Below, piece by piece: positions 14,818-25,711 of a stretch of 64,000 bases of DNA; the first letter of the stretch is position 1, and each line of letters starts with the position of its first letter. Source of the DNA: Hippophae tibetana (taxonomy: Eukaryota > Streptophyta > Magnoliopsida > Rosales > Elaeagnaceae); assembly GCA_037013495.1 (NCBI GenBank), contig CM072812.1:60296938-60360937 (forward strand). The letters run 5' to 3'. Under the pieces are notes generated by a model. It was given only the letters and a program-made list of their open reading frames with translations. It searched no databases and was not told where the DNA came from. The position numbers and the translations under genes were made by a program.

Positions 14818-16736
14818 ATATCAAGGTTTATAAAAAAAGAAGCCATTAATTGGGGTTGCAACTTTAAAGTATTAAAAATTTTAAATCCTGTATCGACGAG
14901 ACTATTATAATAAATCAAATGGTTTTCGTTTCGATTTCTAAAAATGCAAGAAAGCATTAGTTCTATTCTCAACGTTTTGGACCCCTAATTCCATTGTTTA
15001 CACAACCTAACGATGTCTTAAATTTTGGTCTCACCATATTACATTTTGTTCGGTTCATGTTCTATAGGGTTCTAATTAAATCATCTTAGCCATTTTCTTC
15101 GCAATTCAATCGTTAATATTTCTTTGAGTTCCTAGGTTGTTCACCTAAAGGTTACACATAATTTAGAATGAGAGCCTTGGTTGCAGAAAATAGGTTATAT
15201 GTCTTCATCTATTCATTTTGAAATTTTAGATTTAAAACAATTATTATTTAATTGTCTTCTGCATTATTGAGTGATAAATCACAATAAAAAGAAAGAAATT
15301 TAAACCTTCATGTCTTGCGTTTTCTATCAATTTTGTTGTCGTTGTTTTAATCTCTGGATTTCCTTTTATAGTTTTCTTTATATTCTTCGTATCTTTTTTT
15401 TATTCCTTTTTTTGCGTGTTAATCTATCTTTGTTTTTCAAAAAAAGAATAGTGTTGTAGCATGTCAAGGTTTATAAAAAAAGAAGCCATTAATTGGGGTT
15501 GCAACTTTAAAGTATTAAAAATTTTAAATCCTGTATCGACGAGACTATTATAATAAATCAAATGGTTGTCGTTTCGATTTCTAAAAATGCAAGAAAGCAT
15601 TAGTTCTGTTCTCAACGTTTTGGACCCCTAATTCCATTGTTTACACAACTTACCGTTGTCGTAAATTTTGGTCTCACCATATTACGTTTTGTTCGGTTCG
15701 TGTTCTATAGGGTTCTAATTAAATCATCTTAGCCACTTTCTTCCCAATTCAATCGTTAATATTTCTTTGAGTTCCTAGGTTGTTCACCTAAAGGTTACAC
15801 ATAATTTAGAATGGGGGCCTTGGTTGGAGAAATAGGTTATATGTCTCCATCTATTCATTTTGAAATTTTAGATTTAAAACAATTATTATTTAATTGTCTT
15901 CTGCATTATTGAGTGATAAATCACAATAAAAAGAAAGAAATTTAAACCTTCATGTCTTGCGTTTTCTATCAATTTTGTTGTCGTTGTTTTAATCTCTGGA
16001 TTTCCTTTTATAGTTTTCTTTATATTCTTCGTATCTTTTTTTTATTCCTTTTTTTGCGTGTTAATCTATCTTTGTTTTTCAAAAAAAGAATAGTGTTGTA
16101 GCATGTCAAGGTTTATAAAAAAAGAAGCCATTAATTGGGGTTGCAACTTTAAAGTATTAAAAATTTTAAATCCTGTATCGACGAGACTATTATAATAAAT
16201 CAAATGGTTGTCGTTTCGATTTCTAAAAATGCAAGAAAGCATTAGTTCTGTTCTCAACGTTTTGGACCCCTAATTCCATTGTTTACACAACTTACCGATG
16301 TCTTAAATTTTGTTCTCACCATATTACGTTTTGTTCGGTTCGTGTTCTATAGGGTTCTAATTAAATCATCTTAGCCACTTTCTTCCCAATTCAATCGTTA
16401 ATATTTCTTTGAGTTCCTAGGTTGTTCACCTAAAGGTTACACATAATTTAGAATGGGGGCCTTGGTTGCAGAAATAGGTTATATGTCTCCATCTATTCAT
16501 TTTGTAATTTTAGATTGAAAACAGTTATTATTTAATTGTTTTCTGCATTATTGAGTGACAAATCACAATAAAAAGAAAGAAATTTAAACCTCATGTGTTG
16601 CGTTTTCTATCAATTTTGTTGTCGTTGTTTTAATCTCTGGATTTCCTTTTATAGTTTTCTTTAAATTCTTCGTATCATTTTTTGTTCCTTTTTTTTGCTT
16701 GTTAATCTATCTTTGTTTTTCAAAAAAAGAAGAGTG
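14818..16736. repeat. Recently amplified A monomers (642 bp)
   Basis: Units at 14818, 15460 and 16102 share TCCTGTATCGACGAG and the substitution AAATGGTT in place of AAATGAAAGG. The 3-prime ends preceding the 15460 and 16102 anchors (about 15225-15459 and 15868-16101) look identical at a 642 bp spacing, including TAATTGTCTTCTGC and GTGATAAATCAC. The unit at 12250 is also of this type. Units starting at 12250 and 16102 both end with the same shortened junction GAGTGTTATGTCAAAG, which lacks the GTAGC before the anchor, and both carry AAACCTCATGTGTTGCG. They are therefore copies of one another, six monomers apart. Confidence 0.85.
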
Positions 16737-17079
16737 TTATGTCAAAGTTTATAAAAAAATAAGCCATTAATTGGGGTTGCAACTTTAAAGTATTAAAATT
16801 TTTAAATCCTATATTGACAAGACTATTATAATAAATCAAATGAAAGGTCGTTTCGATTTCTAAAAATGCAAGAAAGCATTAGTTCTGTTCTCAACGTTTT
16901 GGACCCGTAATTCCATTGTTTACACAACTTACCGATGTCTTAAATTTTGGTCTCACCGTATTACGTTTTGTTCGGTTCATGTTCTAAAGGGTTCTAATTA
17001 AATCATCTTAGCCACTTTCTTCGCAATTCAATCGTTAATATTTCTTTGAGTTCCAAGGTTGTTCACCTAAAGGTTACAC

Positions 17080-17110
17080 ATAATTTAGAATGAGAGCCTT
17101 GGTGGAAAAA
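17080..17110. other. Subfamily A to B switch point inside a monomer
   Basis: The unit from about 16737 is A-type through GGTTACACATAATTTAG, then continues as B-type from GAGAGCCTTGGTGGAAAA, near 17,093. Everything after that is B-type, including GTGAAAAATCAC and the anchor CATGTCACAG at 17382. The change is abrupt, within about 30 bp, and keeps the monomer register, as expected from homologous exchange between two diverged satellite subfamilies. It lies about 60 bp upstream of the AT palindrome at 17154. Confidence 0.8.
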
Positions 17111-17153
17111 AAAGGTTATATGTATTCATCTATCCATTTTTGAATTTTAGATT

Positions 17154-17180
17154 AAAAACAATTATTATTTAATTGTTTTT
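17154..17180. other. AT-rich inverted repeat, 11 bp arms (representative B copy)
   Basis: The arms AAAAACAATTA (17154-17164) and TAATTGTTTTT (17170-17180) are perfect reverse complements separated by TTATT. The element recurs in the full-length B units; in C units the arms are 10 bp with a 7-nt spacer (63459-63468 and 63476-63485). In A units it is degenerate, with two mismatches (2361-2371 against 2377-2387). It could extrude as a hairpin or cruciform in single-stranded or supercoiled DNA. No protein partner can be named. Confidence 0.85.
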
Positions 17181-17199
17181 TTCATTCTTGAGTGAAAAA
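17178..17199. other. Second inverted repeat next to the AT palindrome
   Basis: TTTTTCA (17178-17184) and TGAAAAA (17193-17199) are perfect inverted copies with 8 nt between them. Three further positions can pair, one as a T-G pair. It directly abuts and slightly overlaps the right arm of the larger palindrome, so the region can form alternative hairpins. It is kept in S units, lost in M units, and absent in subfamily A, where the sequence is TGCATTATTGAGTGACAAA. Confidence 0.75.
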
Positions 17200-18740
17200 T
17201 CACAATAAAAAGAAAGAAATTTAATCCTTCATCACTTGCGTTTTGTATCAATTTTTTTGTCGTTGTTTTCATTTTTGGATTTCCTTTTATAGTTTTCTTT
17301 AAATTCTTCATATCTTTTTTTGTTCCTTTTTTTATGTGTGTTAATCTATCTTTGTTTTTCAAAAAAATAAGATTGTTGCAGCATGTCACAGTTTAAAAAA
17401 CAAAGAAATTATTAATTTGGGTTGCAACGTTAAACTCCTAAAAATTTTAAATAGAGTTTCCACACAGCTATTATAATAAATCATATGGAAGGTCGTTTCG
17501 ATTTCTAAAAATGCAACAAAGCATTAGTTCTGTTCTCAACATTTTGGAACCCAAACTCCATTATTTACACAACTTACTCATGTCATAAATTTTGGTCTCA
17601 CCATATTGCGTTGTTTTCGGTTTTTTTCTAAAGGATTCTATATTAATCATCTTAACCATGTTCTTTCCAATTCAATCATTAATATTTCATGGAATTACTA
17701 GGTTATTCACCTAAAGGTTACATATAATTTAGAATGAGAGCCCTGGTGGCAATAAAAAGGTTATATGCCTTCATTTTTCCATTTTTGAATTTTAGATTTA
17801 AAACAATAATTATTTAATTGTTTTTTTCATTCTTGAGTGAAAAATCACATTAAAAAGAAAGAAATTTAATCCTTCATCCCTTGCATTTTCTACCAATTTT
17901 GTTGTCGTTGTTTTAATTTTTGGATTTTATTTTATAGTTTTCTTTAAATTCTTCATATCTTTTTTTTGTTCCTTTTTTTATTTGTGTTAATCTATCTTTG
18001 TTTTTCAAAAAAATAAGATTGTTGTAGCATGTCACAGTTTAAAAAACAAAGAAGTTATTAATTGGAGTTGCAACTTTAACCTGTCAAAATTTTAAAATTG
18101 TAGCGAACCGGCCATTATAATAAATCATATGGAAGGTCGTTTCGATTTCTAAACATGCAACAAAGCATTAGTAATGTTCTCAACATTTTGGAACCCAAAC
18201 TCCATTGTTTACACAACTTATCGATGTCATAAATTTTGGTCTCACCATATTGCGTTGTTTTCGATTCTTTTTCTAAAGGATTCTAATTTAATAATCTTAG
18301 CCATGTTCTTTGCAATTCAATCATTATTATTTCGTTGAGTTACTAGGTTATTCACCGAAAGGTTACATATAGGTTAGAATGAGAGCCTTGGTGGAGAAAA
18401 AAGGTTATATGTCTTCCTCTATCCATTTTTGAATTATAGATTAAAAACAATTATTATTTAATTGTTTTTTTCATTCTTGAGTGAAAAATCACAATAAAAA
18501 GAAAGAAATTTAATGCTTCATCCCTTGCGTTTTCTATCAATTTTGTTGTCATTGTTTTAATTTTTGGATTTCCTTTTATAGTTTTCTTTAAATTCTTAAT
18601 ACCTTTTTTTATTCCTTTTTTATGTGTGTTAATCAATCTTTGTTTTTCAATAAAATAAGATTGTTGCAGCATGTCACAGTTTAAAAAACAAAGATGTTAT
18701 TAATTGGGGTTGCAACGTTAAACTACTTAACTTTTTAAAT

Positions 18741-18754
18741 CGTGTATCAACACG
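18741..18754. other. Beta box, dyad CGTGT-N4-ACACG (representative)
   Basis: The box lies about 70 bp after the anchor of the unit starting 18670. It reads CGTGT, ATCA, ACACG, a perfect 5 bp inverted repeat rich in CpG within an otherwise CpG-poor, AT-rich unit. In subfamily C the spacer is ATCG. S units and some others carry a degenerate form (AGAGTTTCCACACGG) without the left half of the dyad. The same location is occupied by the alpha box in other units. Confidence 0.8.
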
Positions 18755-21659
18755 GCTATTATAGTAAATCATATGGAAGGTCATTTCGATTTCTAAAAAT
18801 ACAACAAAGCATTAGTTTTGTTCTCAACATTTTGGAACCCAAACTCCATTGTTTATACAACTTACTCATGTCATAAATTTTGGTCTCACCATATTGCGTC
18901 ATTTTCGGTTCTTTTTGTAAAGGATTCTATATTAATCATCTTAACCACGTTCTTTCTAATTCAATCGTTAATATTTCGTTGAGTTACTAGGTTGTTCTCC
19001 TAAAGGTTACATATAATTTAGAATCAGAGCCCTGGTGGCAAAAAAAGGTTATATGCCTTCATTTTTCCCTTTTTGAATTTTATATTCAAAACAATAATTG
19101 TTTAATTGTTTTTTTCATTCTTGAGTGAAAAATCACAATAAAAAGGAAGAAATTTAATCCTACATCCCTTGCGTTTTGTATCAATTTTGTTGTCGTTGTT
19201 TTAATTTTTGGATTTCCTTTTATAGTTTTCATTAAATTCTTCATACCTTTTTTTATTCCTTTTTTTATGTGTTAATATATCTTTGTTTTTCAAAAAAAGA
19301 AGATTGTTGCACCATGTCACAGTTTAAAAAACAAAGATGTTATTAATTGGGGTTGCAACGTTAAACTGCTAAAAATTTTAAATCGTGTATCAACACGTCT
19401 ATTATAATAAATCATATGGAAGGTCGTTTCGATTTCTAAAAATGCAACAAAGCATTAGTTTTGTTCTCAACATTTTGGAACCCAAACTCCATTGTTTACA
19501 AAACTTACTCATGTCTTAAATTTTGGTCTCACCATATTGCGTCGTTTTCGGTTCTTTTTCTAAAGGATTCTAATTTAATAATCTTAGCCACGTTCTTTGC
19601 AATTCAATCGTTAATATTTCGTTCAGTTACTAGGTTGTTCACCGAAAGGTTACATATAATTTAGAATGAGAGCCTTGGTGGAAAAAAAAGGTTATATGTC
19701 TTCATCTATCCATTTTTGAATTTTAGATTAAAAACAATTATTATTTAATTGTTTTTTTCATTCTTGAGTGAAAAATCACAATAAAAAGAAAGAAATTTAA
19801 TCCTTCATCCCTTGCGTTTGCTATCAATTTTGTTGTCATCGTTTTAATTTTTGGATTTCCTTTTATAGTTTTCTTTAAATTCTTCATACCTTTTTTTATT
19901 CCTTTTTTTATGTGTGTTAATCAATCTTTTTTTTTCAAAAAAATAAGATTTTTGCAGCATGTCACAGTTTAAAAAACAAAGATGTTATTAATTGGGGTTG
20001 CGACGTTAAATTGCTTAAATTTTTAAATCGTGTATCAACACGGCTATTATAGTAAATCATATGGACGGTCGTTTCGATTTCTAAAAATGCAACAAAGCAT
20101 TACTTTTATTCTCAACATTTTGGAACCCAAACTCCATTGTTTATATAACTTACTCATGTCATAAATTTTGGTCTCACCATATTGCGTCCTTTTCGGTTCT
20201 TTTTCTAAAGGATTCTATATTAATCATCTTAACCACGTTCTTTCTAATTCAATCATTAATATTTCGTTGAGTTACTAGGTTGTTCTCCTAAAGGTTACAT
20301 ATAATTTAGAATCAGAGCCCTGGTGGCAAAAAAAAGGTTATATGCCTTCATTTTTCCATTTTTGAATTTTATTTTTAAAACAACAATTGTTTAATTGTTT
20401 CTTTCATTCTTTAGTGAAAAATCACAATAAAAAAGAAGAAATTTAATCCTTCATCCCTTGCGTTTTGTATCAATTTTGTTGTCGTTGTTTTAATTTTTGG
20501 ATTTTGCTTTTATAGTTTTCTTTAAATTCTTCATATCTTTTTTTTTTTGTTTCTTTTTTTATTTGTGTTAATCTATCTTGGTTTTTCAAAAAAATAACAT
20601 TGTTGTAGCATGTCACAGTTTAAAAAACAAAGAAGTTATTAATTGACGTTGCAACTTTAACATGTCATAATTTTAAAACTATAGCGAACCGGCCATTATA
20701 ATAAATCATATGGAAGGTCGTTTCGATTTCTAAAAATGCAACCAAGCATTAGTTCTGTTCTCAACATTTTTTAACCCAAACTCGATTGTATACACAACTT
20801 ACTCATGTCATAAATTTGGGTCTCACCATATTGCGTTGTTTTCGGTTCTTTTTCTAAACGATTCTAATTTAATAATCTTAGCCACGTTCTTTGCAATTCA
20901 ATCGTTAATATTTCGTTCAGTTACTATGTTGTTCACCGAAAGATTACATATAATTTAGAATGGGAGCCTTGGTGGAAAAAAAAGGTTATATGTCTTCATC
21001 TATCCATTTTTGAATTTTAGATTAAAAACAATTATTATTTATTTGTTTTTTTCATTCTTGAGTGAAAAATCACAATAAAAAGAAAGAAATTTAATCCTTC
21101 ATCCCTTGCGTTTTCTATCAATTTTGTTGTCGTTGTATTAATTTTTGGATTTCCTTTTATAGTTTTCTTTAAATTCTTCATACCTTTTTTTATTCCTTTT
21201 TTATGTGTGTTAATCTATATTTGTTTTTCAAAAAAATAAGATTGTTGCAGCATGTCACAGTTTAAAAAACAAAGATGTTATTAATTGGGGTTGCAACGTT
21301 AAAATGCTAAAAATTTTAAATCGTGTATCAACACGGCTATTATAATAAATCATATGGAAGGTCGTTTCGATTTCTAAAAATGCAACAAAGCATTAGTTTT
21401 TTTCTCAACATTTTGGAACCCAAACTCGATTGTTTACACAACTTACTCATGTCATAAATTTTGGTCTCACCATATTGCGTCGTTTTCGGTTCTTTTTCTA
21501 AAGGATTCTAATTTAATAATCTTAGCCACGTTCTTTGCAATTCAATCGTTAATATTTCGTTCAGTTACTAGGTTGTTCACCGAATGGTTACATATAATTT
21601 AGAATGAGAGCCTTGGTGGAAAAAAAAGGTTATATGTCTTCATCTATCCATTTTTGAAT

Positions 21660-21672
21660 TTTAGATTTAATC
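21660..21672. other. M-type deletion junction (first occurrence)
   Basis: A full unit reads TTTTAGATT, then the palindrome AAAAACAATTA and about 55 more bases, then GAAATTTAATCC. The M unit reads TTTTAGATTTAATCC directly. About 65-68 bp are lost between two copies of ATT, a 3 bp microhomology. The lost piece holds the whole AT palindrome and the neighbouring TTTTTCA/TGAAAAA inverted repeat. The same junction is seen at each M and M' unit (for example near 23,365, 32,916, 37,767 and 40,758), so it was formed once and spread. Confidence 0.88.
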
Positions 21673-22079
21673 CTTCATCCCTTGCATTTTGTATCAATTT
21701 TGTTGTTGTTGTTTTAATTTTTGGATTTATTTTTATTGTTTTCTTTAAATTCTTCATATCTTTTTTTTGTAACTTTTTTTAATATGTGTTAATCTATCTT
21801 TGTTTTTTTAAAAAATAAGATTGTTGCAGCATGTCACAGTTTAAAAAACAAAGAAGTTATTAATTGGGGTTGCAACGTTAAACTGCTAAAATTTTTAAAT
21901 AGAGTTTCCACACGGCTATTGTAATAAATCATATGGAAGGTCGTTTCGATTTTTAAAAATGCAACAAAGCATTAGTTTTGTTCTCAATATTTTGGAACCC
22001 AAACTCCATTGTTTACACAACTTACTCATGTCATAAATTTTAGTCTCACCATATTGCGTTGTTTTCGGTTCTTTTTCTA

Positions 22080-22098
22080 AAGGATTCTATTGTTTAAT
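22080..22098. other. S-type deletion junction (first occurrence)
   Basis: A full unit of the parental kind (see 18922-19105) runs GGATTCTATATTAATC, then about 163 bp, then AACAATAATTGTTTAATTG. The S unit reads GGATTCTATTGTTTAATTG, joining the two across a 2 bp AT overlap. The segment lost includes GCAATTCAATCGTTAATATT, GGTTACATATAATTTAG and the left arm of the AT palindrome. The identical junction recurs in every S unit (near 23,790, 25,492, 27,192, 38,190, 41,176 and others). Confidence 0.86.
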
Positions 22099-22308
22099 TG
22101 TTTTTTTCATTCTTGAGTGAAAAATCACAATAAAAAGGAAGAAATTTAATCCTTCATCCCTTGCGTTTTCTACCAATTTTGTTGTCGTTGTTTTAATTTT
22201 TGGATTTCCTTTTATTGTTTTCTATAAATTCTTCATATCTTTTTTTTTGTTGCTTTTTTTATTTTTGTTAATCTATCTTTGTTTTTCAAAAAAATAAGAT
22301 TGTTGTAG

Positions 22309-24011
22309 CATGTCACAGTTTAAAAAACAAAGAAGTTATTAATTGAGGTTGCAACTTAAACATGTCAAAATTTTAAAACTGTAGCGAACCGGCCATTATA
22401 ATAAATCATATGGAAGGTCGTTTCGATTTCTAAAAATGCAACCAAGCATTAGTTCTGTTCTCCACATTTTTTAACCCAAACTCGATTGTATACACAACTT
22501 ACTCATGTCATAAATTTGGGTCTCACCATATTGCGTTGTTTTCGGTTCTTTTTCTAAACGATTCTAATTTAATAATCTTAGCCACGTTGTTTGCAATTCA
22601 ATCGTTAATATTTCGTTCAGTTACTAGGTTGTTCACCGAAAGATTACATATAATTTATAATGGGAGCCTTGGTGGAAAAAAAAGGTTATATGTCTTCATA
22701 TATCCATTTTTGAATTTTAGATTAAAAACAATAATTATTTAATTGTTTTTTTCAATCTTGAGTGAAAAATCACAATAAAAAGAATGAAATTTAATCCTTC
22801 ATCCCTTGCGTTTTCTATCAATTTTGTTGTCGTTTTTTTTAATTTTTGGATTTCCTTTTACAGTTTTCTTTAAAGTCTTCCTACCTTTTTTTATTCCTTT
22901 TTTATGTGTGTTAATCTATATTTGTTTTTCAAAAAAATAAGATTGTTGCTGCATGTCACAGTTTAAAAAACAATGATGTTATTAATTGGGGTTGCAACGT
23001 TAAAATGCTAAAAATTTTAAATCGTGTATCAACACGGCTATTATAATAAATCATATGGAAGGTCGTTTCGATTTCTAAAAATGCAACAAAGCATTAGTTT
23101 TTTTCTCAACATTTTGGAACCCAAACTCGATTGTTTACACAACTTACTCATGTCATAAATTTTGGTCTCACCATATTGCGTCGTTTTCGGTTCTTTTTCT
23201 AAAGGATTCTATTTTAATAATCTTAGCCACGTTCTTTGCAATTCAATCGTTAATATTTCGTTCAGTTACTAGGTTGTTCACCGAAAGGTTACATATAATT
23301 TAGAATGAGAGCCTTTGTGGAAAAAAAAGGTTATATGTCTTCATCTATCCATTTTTGAATTTTAGATTTAATCCTTCATCCCTTGCATTTTTTATCAATT
23401 TTGTTGTCGTTGTTTTAATTTTAGGATTTATTTTTATAGTTTTCTTTAAATTCTTCATATCTTTTTTTTGTTCCTTTTTTTAATATGTGTTAATCTATCT
23501 TTGTTTTTTTAAAAAATAAGATTGTTGCAGCATGTCACAGTTTAAAAAACAAAGAAGTTATTAATTGGGGTTGCAACGTTAAACTGCTAAAATTTTTAAA
23601 TAGAGTTTCCACACGGCTATTGTAATAAATCATATGGAAGGTCGTTTCGATTTCTAAAAATGCAACAAAGCATTAGTTTTGTTCTCAATATTTTGGAACC
23701 CAAACTCCATTGTTTACACAACTTACTCATGTCATAAATTTTAGTCTCACCATATTGCGTTGTTTTCGGTTCTTTTTCTAAAGGATTCTATTGTTTAATT
23801 GTTTTTTTCATTCTTGAGTGAAAAATCACAATAAAAAGGAAGAAATTTAATCCTTCATCCCTTGCGTTTTCTACCAATTTTGTTGTCGTTGTTTTAATTT
23901 TTGGATTTCCTTTTATTGTTTTCTATAAATTCTTCATATCTTTTTTTTTTTGTTGCTTTTTTTATTTTTGTTAATCTATCTTTGTTTTTCAAAAAAATAA
24001 GATTGTTGTAG
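22309..24011. repeat. HOR-I trimer copy 1 (L 22309, M 22952, S 23531)
   Basis: Unit lengths are 643, 579 and 481 bp. L has GTAGCGAACCGGCC and TTATAATGGGAGCC. M has CGTGTATCAACACGG and the junction TTAGATTTAATCC. S has AGAGTTTCCACACGG and the junction GGATTCTATTGTTTAATTG. S is 2 bp longer than in other copies because of a longer T run near 23,941. Confidence 0.93.
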
Positions 24012-25711
24012 CATGTCACAGTTTAAAAAACAAAGAACTTATTAATTGAGGTTGCAACTTAAACATGTCAAAATTTTAAAACTGTAGCGAACCGGCCATT
24101 ATAATAAATCATATGGAAGGTCGTTTCGATTTCTAAAAATGCAACCAAGCATTAGTTCTGTTCTCCACATTTTTTAACCCAAACTCGATTGTATACACAA
24201 CTTACTCATGTCATAAATTTGGGTCTCACCATATTGCGTTGTTTTCGGTTCTTTTTCTAAACGATTCTAATTTAATAATCTTAGCCACGTTGTTTGCAAT
24301 TCAATCGTTAATATTTCGTTCAGTTACTAGGTTGTTCACCGAAAGATTACATATAATTTATAATGGGAGCCTTGGTGGAAAAAAAATGTTATATGTCTTC
24401 ATCTATCCATTTTTGAATTTCAGATTAAAAACAATTATTATTTAATTGTTTTTTTCAATCTTGAGTGAAAAATCACAATAAAAAGAATGAAATTTAATCC
24501 TTCATCCCTTGCGTTTTCTATCAATTTTGTTGTCGTTTTTTTAATTTTTGGATTTCCTTTTACAGTTTTCTTTAAAGTCTTCCTACCTTTTTTTATTCCT
24601 TTTTTATGTGTGTTAATCTATATTTGTTTTTCAAAAAAATAAGATTGTTGCAGCATGTCACAGTTTAAAAAACAAAGATGTTATTAATTGGGGTTGCAAC
24701 GTTAAAATGCTAAAAATTTTAAATCGTGTATCAACACGGCTATTATAATAAATCATATGGAAGGTCGTTTCGATTTCTAAAAATGCAACAAAGCATTAGT
24801 TTTTTTCTCAACATTTTGGAACCCAAACTCGATTGTTTACACAACTTACTCATGTCATAAATTTTGGTCTCACCATATTGCGTCGTTTTCGGTTCTTTTT
24901 CTAAAGGATTCTAATTTAATAATCTTAGCCACGTTCTTTGCAATTCAATCGTTAATATTTCGTTCAGTTACTAGGTTGTTCACCGAAAGGTTACATATAA
25001 TTTAGAATGAGAGCCTTGGTGGAAAAAAAAGGTTATATGTCTTCATCTATCCATTTTTGAATTTTAGATTTAATCCTTCATCCCTTGCATTTTTTATCAA
25101 TTTTGTTGTCGTTGTTTTAATTTTTGGATTTATTTTTATAGTTTTCTTTAAATTCTTCATATCTTTTTTTTGTTCCTTTTTTTAATATGTGTTAATCTAT
25201 CTTTGTTTTTTTTAAAAATAAGATTGTTGCAGCATGTCACAGTTTAAAAAACAAAGAAGTTATTAATTGGGGTTGCAACGTTAAACTGCTAAAATTTTTA
25301 AATAGAGTTTCCACACGGCTATTGTAATAAATCATATGGAAGGTCGTTTCGATTTCTAAAAATGCAACAAAGCATTAGTTTTGTTCTCAATATTTTGGAA
25401 CCCAAACTCCATTGTTTACACAACTTACTCATGTCATAAATTTTAGTCTCACCATATTGCGTTGTTTTCGGTTCTTTTTCTAAAGGATTCTATTGTTTAA
25501 TTGTTTTTTTCATTCTTGAGTGAAAAATCAAAATAAAAAGGAAGAAATTTAATCCTTCATCCCTTGCGTTTTCTACCAATTTTGTTGTCGTTGTTTTAAT
25601 TTTTGGATTTCCTTTTATGGTTTTCTATAAATTCTTCATATCCTTTTTTTTGTTGCTTTTTTTATTTTTGTTAATCTATCTTTGTTTTTCAAAAAAATAA
25701 GATTGTTGTAG
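24012..25711. repeat. HOR-I trimer copy 2 (L 24012, M 24654, S 25233)
   Basis: Unit lengths are 642, 579 and 479 bp, with the same box order and deletion junctions as the other trimers. The L unit carries AAAAAATGTTATATG rather than AAAAAAGGTTATATG, a variant also found in copies 4 and 5 (near 27,780 and 29,480). Confidence 0.93.

Larger units (their letters stand above)
1..17092. repeat. Subfamily A block, 27 monomers of 635-649 bp
   Basis: Units begin at 7, 651, 1300, 1944, 2588, 3232, 3878, 4521, 5165, 5808, 6452, 7098, 7741, 8386, 9030, 9676, 10321, 10965, 11608, 12250, about 12886, 13530, 14174, 14818, 15460, 16102 and about 16737. Diagnostic sequence: CATGTCAAAG or CATGTCAAGG at the anchor, AAGCCATTAATTGG, TTACGTTTTGTTCGG, TCTATAGGGTTCTA, and GTGACAAATCAC instead of GTGAAAAATCAC. 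The alpha and beta boxes of later blocks are absent; the same place reads ATCCTGTATTCACAAGACTA or a variant with TATCGACGAG. The last unit (from about 16737) is A-type only in its first part. No gene or mobile element is seen in the block. Confidence 0.95.
17093..21250. repeat. Subfamily B full-length units, no regular higher-order repeat
   Basis: Unit starts are 17382, 18028, 18670, 19313, 19958 and 20609, with spacings of 642-651 bp. Diagnostics: CATGTCACAGTTTAAAAAAC at the anchor, AAAGAAGTTATTAATTGG or AAAGATGTTATTAATTGG, and ATTGCGT(T/C)GTTTTCG. Units 18028 and 20609 carry the alpha box (GTAGCGAACCGG); 17382, 18670, 19313 and 19958 carry the beta box (CACACAGC or CGTGTATCAACACG). These units diverge more from each other than those of the HOR blocks to the right, so this looks like an older flank of the homogenised region. 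No gene is present. Confidence 0.93.
21251..22308. repeat. HOR-I leading partial repeat (M then S)
   Basis: This is an M unit of 579 bp followed by an S unit of 479 bp, without the preceding L of a canonical trimer; the unit before it (20609) is a full-length alpha-box unit resembling L. It contains the first M deletion junction in the window (near 21665) and the first S junction (near 22090). Confidence 0.9.

Noticed and set aside
12214..16257. Four 63-codon minus-strand open frames in A units (12214, 14781, 15424, 16066)
   Set aside because: They exist only because these units are recent copies of one another; other A units are closed in this frame.
17154..17199. Rho-independent terminator at the hairpin followed by a T run
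   Set aside because: The inverted repeats are almost purely A and T, lie in non-coding satellite, and repeat once per unit in a presumed eukaryotic genome.
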